From Nyssa sinensis (lineage: Eukaryota; Streptophyta; Magnoliopsida; Cornales; Nyssaceae), in assembly GCA_008638375.1 (NCBI GenBank), contig CM018047.1, positions 52,212,679 through 52,276,678 on the forward strand: 64,000 nt of DNA, written 5' to 3'. Shown here piece after piece: positions 24,901-37,200 of this stretch. Made by a program: the position numbers and the translations under genes. The stretch's first letter is position 1. Every line of letters starts with the position of its first letter. A model generated the notes under the pieces. That model saw only the letters and a list, made by a program, of their open reading frames with translations, made no database searches and was not told where the DNA came from.

Positions 24901-26449
24901 GTTTTTATTTGCTGCTTTACTGCCTTCTTCTTTTTTTTTATTTTTTATTTTTTTAATATTCCAAAATCCAGCCTCACTTCTAAATTTTTTATGGGCAAAA
25001 GAAAGAAAGATTTTGAATTTTGTGGCTTGGCATTAATTCAAATTTACATAGCTAATTATAGTTTGGCAGTTTCATGCTTATCATTAAGTTATTTGCAAAC
25101 AAAGTAAAGACAATAGAAACATAGGCAGGAGTGGAAATTTGGCAGACAGAGTTTCAGTTCAAGATGGTTTGCGATCATGGCATCCTACCTTACTCACTCT
25201 AATTATGTGAAAATACTAATGTGGTTTTTTTTATTTATATAAATAATAATAACCATTATATCTTTTCATTCTACTGTCAATCCTTACATAATTAATAAAC
25301 ATTGGGGAAAAAAAATTATTAATCTTTTTTTTTTTATATTTTTATTAGTCAAAAACTGTTTCTTATATGTATATAATTTTTGATACAAAGTGATTACTTT
25401 ATATGAAATCCCAGGTCAAATCTCTACCTCAAGGGCATTTATCTATATAAAAAAAACATATATATATATAAGAAACTTTTTGATAATATTTTAATTTTTT
25501 TTATAAATATATATATTTATATATATAATGTTCAACTAAAATTATAAAAAAATTATAATATTTCTTTTAAACTAAAGAAGTTATATTTTATATACTTGAT
25601 ATGTTTTAATTTTTCTCAATTAAAATATTTTTACTCTAATTATGTAGAATTAATAAATATAATTATTAAAACATGTCATAAATGATATATATATATATAT
25701 ATAATTATTTTATCACTCTTATAATTGGTATTATAAATATATTTTTTAAATGTATTAATTATTAATTATCTTCTATAAATCATATTATTTATTTAAGAAA
25801 TCATTAATTATTAAAGATTATTAACTTATTCAACATAAAAAAAAAAAACCCAAATTGCAAGAAAATCTCCATTAGGACTTGATCTCATTAACTCACTAGA
25901 CATTAAAAAAAAAAATTCAAATCCCAAGAAAATCCCCCTTAAGGCTTGATCTCAAGGGAGATATCTTTTGGTGGTCCTGCATAATTAAGTCGTAAACTTA
26001 TACATCGACGAAAATTTTAAGTCACATCAAATTCTAGATATGATTCATTCAATCATTTGAAACTCGTTTTTCATCTAAACACTTGAAACTCGTTTTATTA
26101 ATGTAACTCGCACATCGGCAAAAATTTGAGCTCATACTACATTTTAGGTAAGTACAATTCGTCCGATCACTTGAAGTTCATCATTTATCCAATCAGGTAA
26201 GACTTGTCTTACTCATACACAAATATTAAAATCTGATATGCTAATCTTGGGATTCAAACCAAAATTTTAAAATTAAATTTTTAAAATCTATTTTTTATTT
26301 GAAAGGAAATAAAAAACTATATTTAACTGAGCTATCCTTATCTCATTGAATATTAATTATAAATATGTTGAGTGTATAGTAAAAATTTAAATAAACTCAA
26401 TAATGTTGTATTTTTAGATATAAAAAAAAAAACATATTATTCTAGTTTT

Positions 26450-26614
26450 CTACAGTGGGAGATATTTTCTCCTCCTGGAGCATCAATAACGACAGGGCGC
26501 ATAGTCGTGGGAAGGCAGATATTTTGCGAAGATATTTTATGTGAGGCTTTCGAAGCTTCCGTAGCGAAACTGGTTTCAGGCGAAGTGGCTAAACGCAAGA
26601 CCAACCACTCGTAA
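26450..26614 (+). pseudogene. Orphan exon-like coding fragment, family unknown
   Basis: After an acceptor-like TTTTCTACAG (to 26449), an open frame begins WEIFSPPGASITTGR and runs to a TAA at 26612-26614, ending KRKTNHS. Its base composition is much higher in G+C than the surroundings and reads like a terminal exon. No upstream exon is visible in the A+T-rich flank. It ends one base before the target duplication of the next hAT MITE and lies 1.8 kb inside the CACTA terminus, so it may be a captured or stranded gene fragment. I do not recognise the protein. Confidence 0.35.
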
Positions 26615-26623
26615 CACAATTAG

Positions 26624-27131
26624 TAGGAATGTCAATGGGAGAGTTTGGAGTGGGTGGTTATTTCTTAATTTTTATTTTATTTATATTTTTTATTTTCGAT
26701 TTTGTCAAGTCTTAATTAAAAATTTATCTCGATTTTGATTTAATTTTATTTATATTTTTTGATTTCATCCCGTCTCATTCCAAACTCTAATATATATATA
26801 TATATATATATTTTTAAGTAAGTTAAAACTTTTATTTTTATAAGTAAATTTTTTTATCAAAGTAACTAATACAAGAAAAAAAATATAAGTATGATATAAA
26901 AAATTTTAAAATTAATTTCATATAGTGTTATTCATAAATATAGTGTATATAAAAATAAATAAAAAACCTTAATATATAAATGAAGCGTGATGACTATCTT
27001 CCGAATCCAATGTAGTTTTAAAAACCACACTCTGACTCCGTTCTAACTCTGTTTATAAGGACCCCATACCTGTCCCATTAGGAACGGGATAGGATGAGTT
27101 CCTGACATAGCGGGGCAAATTGTCATCCCTA
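26624..27131. mobile_element. hAT-type MITE, 508 bp
   Basis: Perfect 8-bp duplication ACAATTAG at 26616-26623 and 27132-27139. The ends are TAGGAATGTCAATGGG and, reverse-complemented, TAGGGATGACAATTTGCCCC. Same end type as the element at 14608-15030. Non-coding interior with a TA microsatellite. Confidence 0.85.
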
Positions 27132-27139
27132 ACAATTAG

Positions 27140-27475
27140 AGTTAGTGTCTCTTCATATTATTTTGTAACCGTCTCTATGATTTTTGTAAAATTCAAAATT
27201 TATATTTTGAATAATGTGATAATTAAATTATTAATTAATAATTTAATAATACATAATGTAAAATATAAATTTTGATACATAAAATTGAGACATGTAATAT
27301 TATTATTAATAAAATCTGATAAGACAACCATTACCATTAAATAAGCATGCCATTAAACCAAAATTTGATATCTCCCTCTGCGATCCTTTTCCTCCCACTT
27401 TCTTTGAAAGCATACACGCCACCAATTAGAGTGGTTGCTTTGTGTACGGTTCACACTCGAAAAAATCTATCATCT

Positions 27476-27518
<43 letters not shown>

Positions 27519-28265
27519 ATCTGTTTCTGGTACAAAAGCAAACCAATAATGGGATGTTCGATGAATATTATCTATCATGTTGTACTCTTCAATTCGGAAT
27601 CGGGTCTTTAATGTGATATTCACACTCCAAAAGTTTACTTTAAAACATTAAATTAATATTGTTTTTTTAAGCTCAATAGTAGATTATGCAGTGAATGACT
27701 TTCATAAAAGATGAAATCTATCAGCGGCCCCACTTTTATTTTTATTTTTTATAAAAAATGTGGAATGAAAATAGAGAAACATAAAATATTATATATTTTT
27801 TCATCCAAAACTCTCTTTTAACTCCATCTCAGAGATAATTCGGGATGAAAGTGGTTATTTATAAAACTATAGTCATTCTTCAATCTTCAATCGCAGTTAA
27901 TTGAGTCCAATACTAGCTTATTTTCTTAATTCCATTGCAGTTTAACACACCCAATGTCTACATAAAACTTACATTTAACAGAGCCCTGTGAAATAATTGT
28001 GGTTGCCTTTCAAAGAAAGGCTCCCACGCATAACAGATTGTTGAGAAATTCAGGGAAAATTGATAATAACTATATCAGGTCACTGCATATAACATTCAGA
28101 TTTACATAGTTACTTGATAACAGAACACACTGGAAAATGCTGGCCTAAAGCTGTCTTGAAATGAAAATACAAAGAGCAGATAATGTCTACTATTTACACT
28201 AGCAACAGAATTTCAGGCAGGCAATGTAGCCAAATACAACTACTCAGTTGTTTTAAATCACCTTT
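27140..28265. other. Intergenic DNA and 3' flank of the KNL1 gene
   Basis: A TA dinucleotide run lies at 27480-27514. From about 28.0 kb the composition rises and this should be the 3' UTR of the minus-strand KNL1 gene. The ORF over 27347-27616 spans the TA run and is not credible as a gene. Confidence 0.55.
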
Positions 28266-31200
28266 TTAACCACACCAAGCTTCAACCACCTGGGAAACAC
28301 ACCTACAAAGCCGGATAATTCTCAAATATCCTACTGTAAGACATTGAACTGCCCCTCCAATTTCAGCCAACAGCGGTTGAGGCAGCAACTTTTGCGACAC
28401 ATCAGCAGGAGACTCCAATTCTGATGGAATCATCTTGGAAGGATATACCCCCCTGTTTGAAAACCAAGTCATCAGACAAATCAGCTCTAATTAAAATAAG
28501 GACATATATCTACATTTGAGGATGACCCAGTAAACAGATACTGTAGTCAATGATGACAGCCTATCCCCCTCAAAAGTATTAATAACACATTTATATTGAT
28601 GGTCCATGCAACTAATGACCAATTAACATCAAAGGCCGGATTAATTTAAATCACTCTAACCCTGCCTATCATCTGAATCACAACCAAACCTTTCTAACAT
28701 AGAAAATTCTATTTTCACCTGATCATGAATTTATAACCATCTGATTGAGTGTGGATAGTAGCAAGTTGCCCCAAAGCATCTACAATTTTGGGTGCGTTTC
28801 CATATGTTTAATTAGCCTATATGACTTCAACAACTATGAGTCTGAAATCCAACAATCAAAGTAATAATCAAGGAAAGAACAAGAGGGCATTTTTAAAAGA
28901 AATAGCAATGAAGTCCGAAAATTGAAAAGTATGTCACAAAACAACAGGAGTCACTTTCCCTGCCAGCCAACTCTTCCATCACATGAAGGGATTAAGCATT
29001 CAATGCAGGCTGTTCAGCAAATAAAAGGTCATCTAGTGGATGGACCATGCAGACCTATCATGTACCATGTAAATCACTGCTAGTAATTATTAAATTGTTC
29101 CGTAAATGAGATTTAAAAAGAAAAAGAAAAATTACAGCTGAGAAAAGAACTCAAGGCAGAGCCTTGCTACATATAAGCAGTTGAATCACAAAATGGAACA
29201 TCCCGCTTTATTTAACACCTTAATACTGACCACATCTAGCCATTAAGGCATAGTCATAAATAGAACCTTCTGATGGTTTGCATAGTTTCATAGGAAATGT
29301 CTGGGTTTGCACTAGATATTCTGAATGATCTACAACATGGCATAGGTCACATAATAGGGCAGAACTGTACGAGGCCTACTGCTCAATCATAAATGGTGCT
29401 ATTAATTAACACAGTTTATCATTTTGAAAGTCTCTCCTTGTGTATAAGAACACCCCCCCACCCCACCCCCCTTTCTGGGGGGAACGGAGGCAGGAAATTA
29501 TCCAATAGATAAATCCACTTCAATCAAATGTTTTACCTAGGAAATATCACAGAAGAAACCCAAATGAATGGTGGGTTTCTACCCCCCAGTATGTGAACCA
29601 AACATAACTCATAATTTTGCTGATGGAGGCTTTTTTAACTGACCTAAATCTAGTGTAGGTACTGGGCCCCACCAACATGTTCCTTTGGAATAACAACATG
29701 CAGCTCCTCCTGCATCCTCCGCGTCAGCTTCCCTTCAAAGATATGGCATAATCTTGCATGACATGCTTACACCCCATTAATCCACCTCAAACTAATCTTT
29801 CATGCAAGTCTTGTGCAAACAATGCCTCAGTCTTGTACCTTGACAGACATCATCAAGGTGACCCTATAAAAGGTTCTACGCCTCAACCTCTCCAAAGCCA
29901 CTCCCGTGGAGCATGAGCCCTGATACATGATGTCTGCCTAGGACAGCAGCAGGGCACAAGGAGTTCCTTGAGCGAGCATGCACCGATGTTTTGACCCCAT
30001 TGTTGCACCACAAAGCTATATCTTTGAATTTCTGCAGCTTTATGGCAAGAATTAGGAACAAGCAAAGGTGTGACCCCGCCCTGATGGCCTCAAGAACAAT
30101 GGGTTGCCTCCTGGCTGCCTTTTTTTTTTTTTTTTGGTGCTATATTCCAACCTTGTGCATTTTTGCAGCACAAGAGCTTTTGACCCCATTGTTGCACCGC
30201 AGAGCTATATCTTTGAATTTCTGCAGCTTTATGGCAAGAATTAGGAACAAGCAAAGGTGTGACCCCGCCCTGATGGCCTCAAGAACAATGAGTTGCCTCC
30301 TGGCTGTTTTTTTTTTTTTTTTTTTTTTCTGGTGCTATATTCCAACCTTGTGCATTTTTGCAGCACAAGAGCTCAAGCATACTGATGTGGTTGCATGTGT
30401 CCAATAGCAGGTTCTGGCTTCCCAAGTAGCAGGTCCAAGTAGCTGTTTCAATTTGCCACATGAATTGCCCTAGCCAGAGGGTATCGTTCACATGGACCTT
30501 TGTGTGTGTGTGTGTGTAAAACATGGACCTTAATATTACAATCATTGAGCATAAAAAGAAAAACCATGTTTTGGACTTCATGACATGGTGTCCTAAAGAT
30601 TAAAAAACACACCTCCTAGGTCCCTACAACCTACCTTGTTCTCTCAAATTCCTTGGATCTCACACCATCCGACAAGAATTAGCTCCTAAGTACAAGCTCT
30701 TGACCAATTATCTAAAAGACTACTACAAGAATTTTGCACATATATTTCCTAACCTTTACTTGAACCTACAAATTGAAATCATCAATAATGTGATGGTCAA
30801 TGCTTGAACAGAAGCTTATATAGGCATATAACACTGGAACATTTACATGACCATTCCAAAAGCCTAAGGAAGAGGGTAACATTATTATTATTATAATTAT
30901 TTTGATAAGTAAGGAAGAGGGTTACATTATATTGGCAATAAACACAAACCTTTAGTCAAAAGCCCATATTAACGTGAATAATGAAATATTTCAACCTAAT
31001 ACCAAGAAGTTGAAACTTGACATACAATCCTAGAGTGAGGACACAAATGAGTGTCGCATCCAATATAAACATCTGGTGCCTAATACAATTATACCATATA
31101 TACATTTATATCGACAAATATACATGCATGTGCATTAAGCAATGAATTAATTTGTGCATCATATACGTGGGCTAACTATAGTGAAAATGCTGAAGAGAGA

Positions 31201-34200
31201 AGTCACTTATTTTCTAGGTTCCATAATAACACAATTCTAATAATTTTAAAAGTAGATATTTGTTGACTCTTTATTAGTCTTTATACCGTCAACAACTTTC
31301 TACCTAAGAAGCACGGAGACGACATGACATGGATACGGGGACATAGCATTTTTTAACAGAATAAGACACAGATATGTCGGGGAAACGTTAAGTATATTTT
31401 TTTATATTTTTTATTTGACTATATAATAAAAACCTAATATTATTTCAATCAAAACTGACATAAAAACAAAATCACAATGATATTACTAATATATCAAAAT
31501 ACAAAGCCATTAAATAAAAATTTAAGAACTTCATTTATTCATCGACATTCATAATCCAAGTTTCAAAAAAAATTTGTTGATTACAATATGTGCGTGTAAA
31601 AAAAGGGCGAAAAAGAGGGGAAAATCCAAAAAAAAGTAAAGAAAAATATCCAAAATCATGTCCAAAATGTGTTTGTAATGTGTCTGAAATTCAAAAAAAA
31701 TTAGACACTATTTTTCACGTGTCCGAGCAAGCCCACATCCAACATTGATACGTGAGGCAAAATTGAGTATCTATACTTCATAACGTTCTATCATGCCAAT
31801 CAACAATATGAAAAAGTATCTCACAAATCATAGGACACCACAAAAATATTGCCCTGTATAGAGTACACTGGGACAAGTGGAGGACAACTCATGCAACCTA
31901 CTTTAAATAGTTAGATAAGACATCATAAGTGGATCCCGGTAACATGCACACCAATAGTAAATACATATAGGTGACTCAGAGGATGATGCCCCAAAAGCCC
32001 TAGACATGGTAGCATTTGAGTTTGCAGCATGTTAATCACTGGGAGTTTAAAGCAGGATTTATAAAAAAAAAATAATAATAATATTTTAAAAAAAATCATA
32101 TAGAAGTTAATTGATTCAGGCAGCACAAGAGACTAATGGACGGCAATATAGGAGTCCAGTAGTTAACTGTTCACATTGAAAAAAAAAAGCATCAAGCTTA
32201 GTTATACCAGAATTATAAAATCAAATTATATAGGACCATACCGATTCAAACACGACATGTCAAGCGTCAGCATCACCTTCCTATCACTCTTAAAATCGAA
32301 GAAACAAAGCTGCAGATTAAGCTGTCCAACTGCAAGTCAATAAATCATAGAATGAATATAATTCTATACATGCATACGCATATGACAGAGTGGTCCTCAT
32401 AATTGCAAAAAACTTATTGAAAAATAAAGAACAAGAAAGGATAGCATTTGATTTCTATGAAGAAAAGACTGCATCATCCTCTCCACATTTACAGAGTGAA
32501 CTAAAATCAATCTATTAAAGCTTGTCGGAGTGAATCAGATTAGTTCTAACACAAAACACTGTAAAACAACAGGGCCATGGCCAAAAGACCGCGATGATTC
32601 AAGACAACAGATAACCCAAATAAGTGAGTCAACTGATATAGTGCGTGAAGTCTTAAAGTTTCAAAAAAGAAATGGTTAATTATAGTTGATATAAATATAT
32701 AAGAAAAATACAAAAGGTTTTTAAGACTCAAAAAAACAAAAAACAATGGAACTAATAATTCCTCGTAGAAGGACTAGGCCACCTTTCTGTTGATAGAAAT
32801 TGAAGAAAAATGACTGAAATGAATACATGATTTGGAAGGCCTTACAACAGTTCAACCTTGACGAGTCATTTATTTATAGGAAATAAAAACATGACTTGAA
32901 AGATGTACAGACGTCTGGAAACAGTCCAAGAACTAGGAGACATATATTTAACCATTTTCACTTCCTAGGGGTATCCAGTTGCACATAACAATAATCTCCC
33001 TTACAAAGTATCATGGTCAAAATATGTGGACAACATCAAATTCAAATTTTTAAGCGATATGAAAGATCTATTAGAATAAGAAAGGAACTTCAGTCTTCAT
33101 TTTAAGGATCTGTATTGAAATGAAGGATCTGTATTGAAAGGCAACATTTAGTCAAGGATGAATTCAATTGTCACTAACAGATTAGAACCAAACACTAAAA
33201 TTAGTAAATGAGGCCCCATCTATTAATCAAGGCAGGGATATCAAGAGGATAAAGTTACCAGATGGAGAATGAAAACTTGTCAGGGTCAGATTTCGAAGCT
33301 CTAACCGTGCTAGTTGTACCTCCTCAACCACGTCTAGCAAGTTACCTAAAAGTGAACTGGTTATCTGCACAAACAATACCAAGATGACAAGTGCATCTAA
33401 TAATTAAAAACTAACAAAAAAAAGCACTCCAAATTTGTGTAAGTTACACTGTTCCAAAGTACCTAGCCACTGATAATCTACAGTCACAAAGTAACTCAAT
33501 AATTCATGTGGATTCCAGTCAGGTGTTAAAACAAAGCAATATACAAACCCATAGAATCTATTGCTATAAAATATCTGTGGAGCTAAGAAAACCAAGGCAA
33601 AAGGTTAATGCAGTGGAAATCTCTAATGGCATTGGTGAGATTTTCATTGTTTCAAGAAAGGAAAGTGTGGAACTTTTGGAAAGCATGGAACATTTCTCTC
33701 CCTCGCCTTCCTTCTTTTTCTGAAGATTGCACAATAAGAGACTAAGAAACTCACTTGTGTTTCTTGTGTCAAATTTCTAGGACCAACATACTTCCGCACG
33801 GTATCAGCATTTAACAAAAATGCAAAAGCAGCACAAGCATCCATACTCGGAAAATTCTACAGATCAAAGAAACAAAATTAAACAAAATAAAGACAACAAA
33901 CAATCAGGAAAACAATTACTTGAGAAGAATGGCTGCATTACCTTCACGATATTTATTTCATTCAATTTATTTGAGATGACAATGCTTGAAACTGGACCAA
34001 CATTTATTGTAAACCTGAAATTATCAACTAAAATTAAAGTTTGGTTGCTTTTCTTGTTATTTGAACCACAAATAAGAGATAACTCGAGAAAATTCTAGCA
34101 AAGAAGCCACAAATAGGAGATAACTTGACAGAAAAATCTAGCAAAGAAGCAACCTCTGAATAATGAAGCCGAGGTAGTTGAGAACAATATTAAGATGACC

Positions 34201-37200
34201 ACTCCTACTCTCCAGATTATCAATTTCCCACAACTGGAAAAATGACAAATAGGATGTCTCTCAGTGACACGAGACATAGTTAATGCGTGTGGTGACACAA
34301 TATATAGAAAATGCAGATACCTGCAAGTCCAAGCGTAAAAACCTGCAACATGTTCTCTTCTTCAAATGATCATTAACCAATACAATAGTGTCAGCGCAGC
34401 TTCGTTCTCCCTTCATCTTACAACAAGTGTGAAAGGATTTGGTCAAGTTTGAAATTTTTCTGTCTGAAGCTTCCAATACCTGCCTCATTGTAGTTAGTTC
34501 ATCACAGGTCACCTGGCAATGTAAAATAATGCTTATTTTATAATAAACCAAATTATTTTTTTCCTTAATAGTTCATGAAATAATACAAGCTGAGCTAGCA
34601 CAGATAATCAATAGGAAGCAACACATAAATAGAACTGGAGGAAGAACATAGATTTTGAGGGCAAACAGGAACAGCATTTACAATGAAACCTAGATGAATA
34701 TTCATGCCCTCATACCATGACAAATACAACTTGTTAAAAACATAACAATGAACTTAAGCAAGCATATGAAGTTATATAACATAATAGAAAATGTTGCATG
34801 TGTCTGAAGATCGTTGGGGTTGGTGGACAGAATCAACTTTACTGTTGGGAAACATCATAAACTTTGCTCTTTTCAAAATCAATTACAGCAAGTTAAAGAG
34901 CAATACTGTAGCCAAATCCCACTTGGAAGGTTACTAATGCATCCCCTATTCCAAAGTGGAGAATGGGGTGGGAGTATGTGGTCATATCATTGAGCTATCC
35001 CCCCCCCCCCCCCAACCCACACACACACACCAAAAACAACAAAGAAACCCGCCCAACCGAGAGAGAGAGAAGCACAATTGCAAGGAGTGAGATTTTCCAC
35101 TTAAAAAATGCCAAAACATTCAAGCGGTAAATAGAATGCAATGGATTGTCATTCTTATATCAGCAAAAGAAGACCCATTAGGTAAGATTCACTGAGCCAT
35201 ACCGAAAGAAGGATTTATGGTCAAAGGAGAAACCATTAATTTTCTCTGGTCAAGTTAAGGGAAAGAAAATGATGGCCATATTTGTTACTTGGGCAAGTAA
35301 ATCAGCAAAGCAGTTCTGGAGAGCTCCAAGAACTTCAAATCATACAATGAGCCTATATTCCAGAAAGCAACTTCCCCAAAAAATAAAAGAAACAATTTTC
35401 AGCATTGGATGTTTAAAGAACTCTTTTAATAAAGCACACAATTTTTATACATCAGACGGCAAAGTGCAGGGAGAATCAGGGGTCTGAATAAAAGAATCTA
35501 CTTCAATGTTTGCCAAATGTTGCAGAAAATTTTAGTTAAGTTCTTATCCAGTTCAACTTTTGGAGTATTAGTTTCTATTTTCTTCTCTTTTATGAGATAA
35601 GACTTCAGATTTCAATTGATTGCAGGACCAATAAATGGCATTACAATTCAGATTTTCCAGAAATTCCAATACTCCAAAGATCAGAAACCCAAAACCAAAT
35701 GAGAACAAAACTTCTTGTCTCAACGCTAGAATAAATTGAGGTGCCTAATAGCATGTGAATTACATAATATCAGCTCAGAAAGAAGGATATGATAATCACA
35801 CAATGATAAAACCTCTTACTTGAAGCCAGCCAAGCAACTTAACACGGGGCCTTGGGCATGTTCAAGACCACAATAAGTTTTTTTTTAAAACATTTTTTTT
35901 TTTTTGCTAACACTAGTGTTTCTAACTGATAATTCAAGCCTAGAAGTATCCAACTGTAGAAAATAAATTGCTAATTTTGATTTCAAAAACTGCAAAAATT
36001 TTAAACAAGCATACTGGGATCACTCAATATACTATTGCCATCATGAAGCTCTGATTTATGGAACTTCCGTTTTCTTTTGAAAAGAGGGAATATCAAAAGA
36101 AGACAAATATATATATATATAATCATAATAGCAATATCACTGGACCAATGGCATATAAAGTAAAACCACTTTTTATTCTGATATGTATATTTATACCTCA
36201 TTTTTGCCCTTGAGATAAGCTGGAAAATATTGGAGAAGATTATCAACTTGAGCATCTCTTGCCAATGGTTTGGACAGACGTGGCAAAGAATTCAACTTCA
36301 GCATTTGACATTCATGAATTCCAGAGCTCACTAGTTGTACTTTTTTCTGTATGCAAAAGAGAATTGCTACTTACAAATGATACACACATCTGAAAAGCAT
36401 ACACAAAAGTAAGCAATACCAGTAATATCTCCCTCTTCACACACATTAACTGCAATTTTGCCTGTTCAAGCACAATTCTGTGCAACAATACTCTTGTTTC
36501 AGCAACTCTGAGTCAGCATATATTCACAAATGTCAATACATGTAAAGCTAAACCAGATATTTTTCCAGACATTATAAGAATCAATGTCATCCACATCGAT
36601 AACCCAAAGTCAGGATGAGAAGTCACCTTTTTTGCCGAAGATTACTGAGATGGTCAAGTGTTTTCTGTAGAAGGCAATAGATGAACTTAGTGTTAGCAGG
36701 TAAAAACCTAGTTGTTGCTTCAGATTAATGTCTATAGGAGTCCACAAATTACAATTTGCTTTTCTTCCCCCACAAATAATTCAAAAAAACTTTGTGGTGT
36801 AGCAGACCTGAGACCGAATATCAGTGCAAAGCAGCTCATATGTTTTCAGTCTCTGCAGGTGAACCATAATATCTTCCAGCACACCAATCTGCATAACAGA
36901 AAAATACAAAAAATAAAAATAAAAACAGGTACGCAGGTAGAGAAACAAACAAGAGCAAGCAAAAAACAAGTCCTTATATTCAGCTATAAAAACAAATTGA
37001 AACCAACAGACCACGTTTAGTCATATCTCACATTCAAGATTTGTGGGGAAGAATCAAAAAATTAGAAAAGGAGTATACCGCCTGTAAACTAAGCTTATCA
37101 ACTAACGGAGAAAGCAATTGTTTCATATCTCCTGAGAATTTTGAGAGAACCTGCAAAGTAGAACCTAAAGTCAAATTTGGCAGGTAGGGGGGAAAAATCT

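Larger units (their letters stand above)
28453..32241 (-). other. Last intron of KNL1, 3.8 kb, repeat-bearing
   Basis: Bounded by donor GTATGG after AATCG and acceptor AAACAG before GGGGGTATATCC, keeping a CG/G phase. It contains a 188-bp tandem duplication (29990-30371) and a GAAGCAC-ended element (31308-31746). No independent gene is supported; the ORF at 29991-30407 simply runs through the tandem copies. Confidence 0.75.

Noticed and set aside
29991..30407. 138-residue ORF on the plus strand with internal repeats
   Set aside because: It only runs through the 188-bp tandem copies and T tracts, antisense to a KNL1 intron; its poly-Phe runs come from the T tracts.
35001..35030. Poly-C and CA run as a regulatory element
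   Set aside because: Simple low-complexity sequence in a KNL1 intron without further support.
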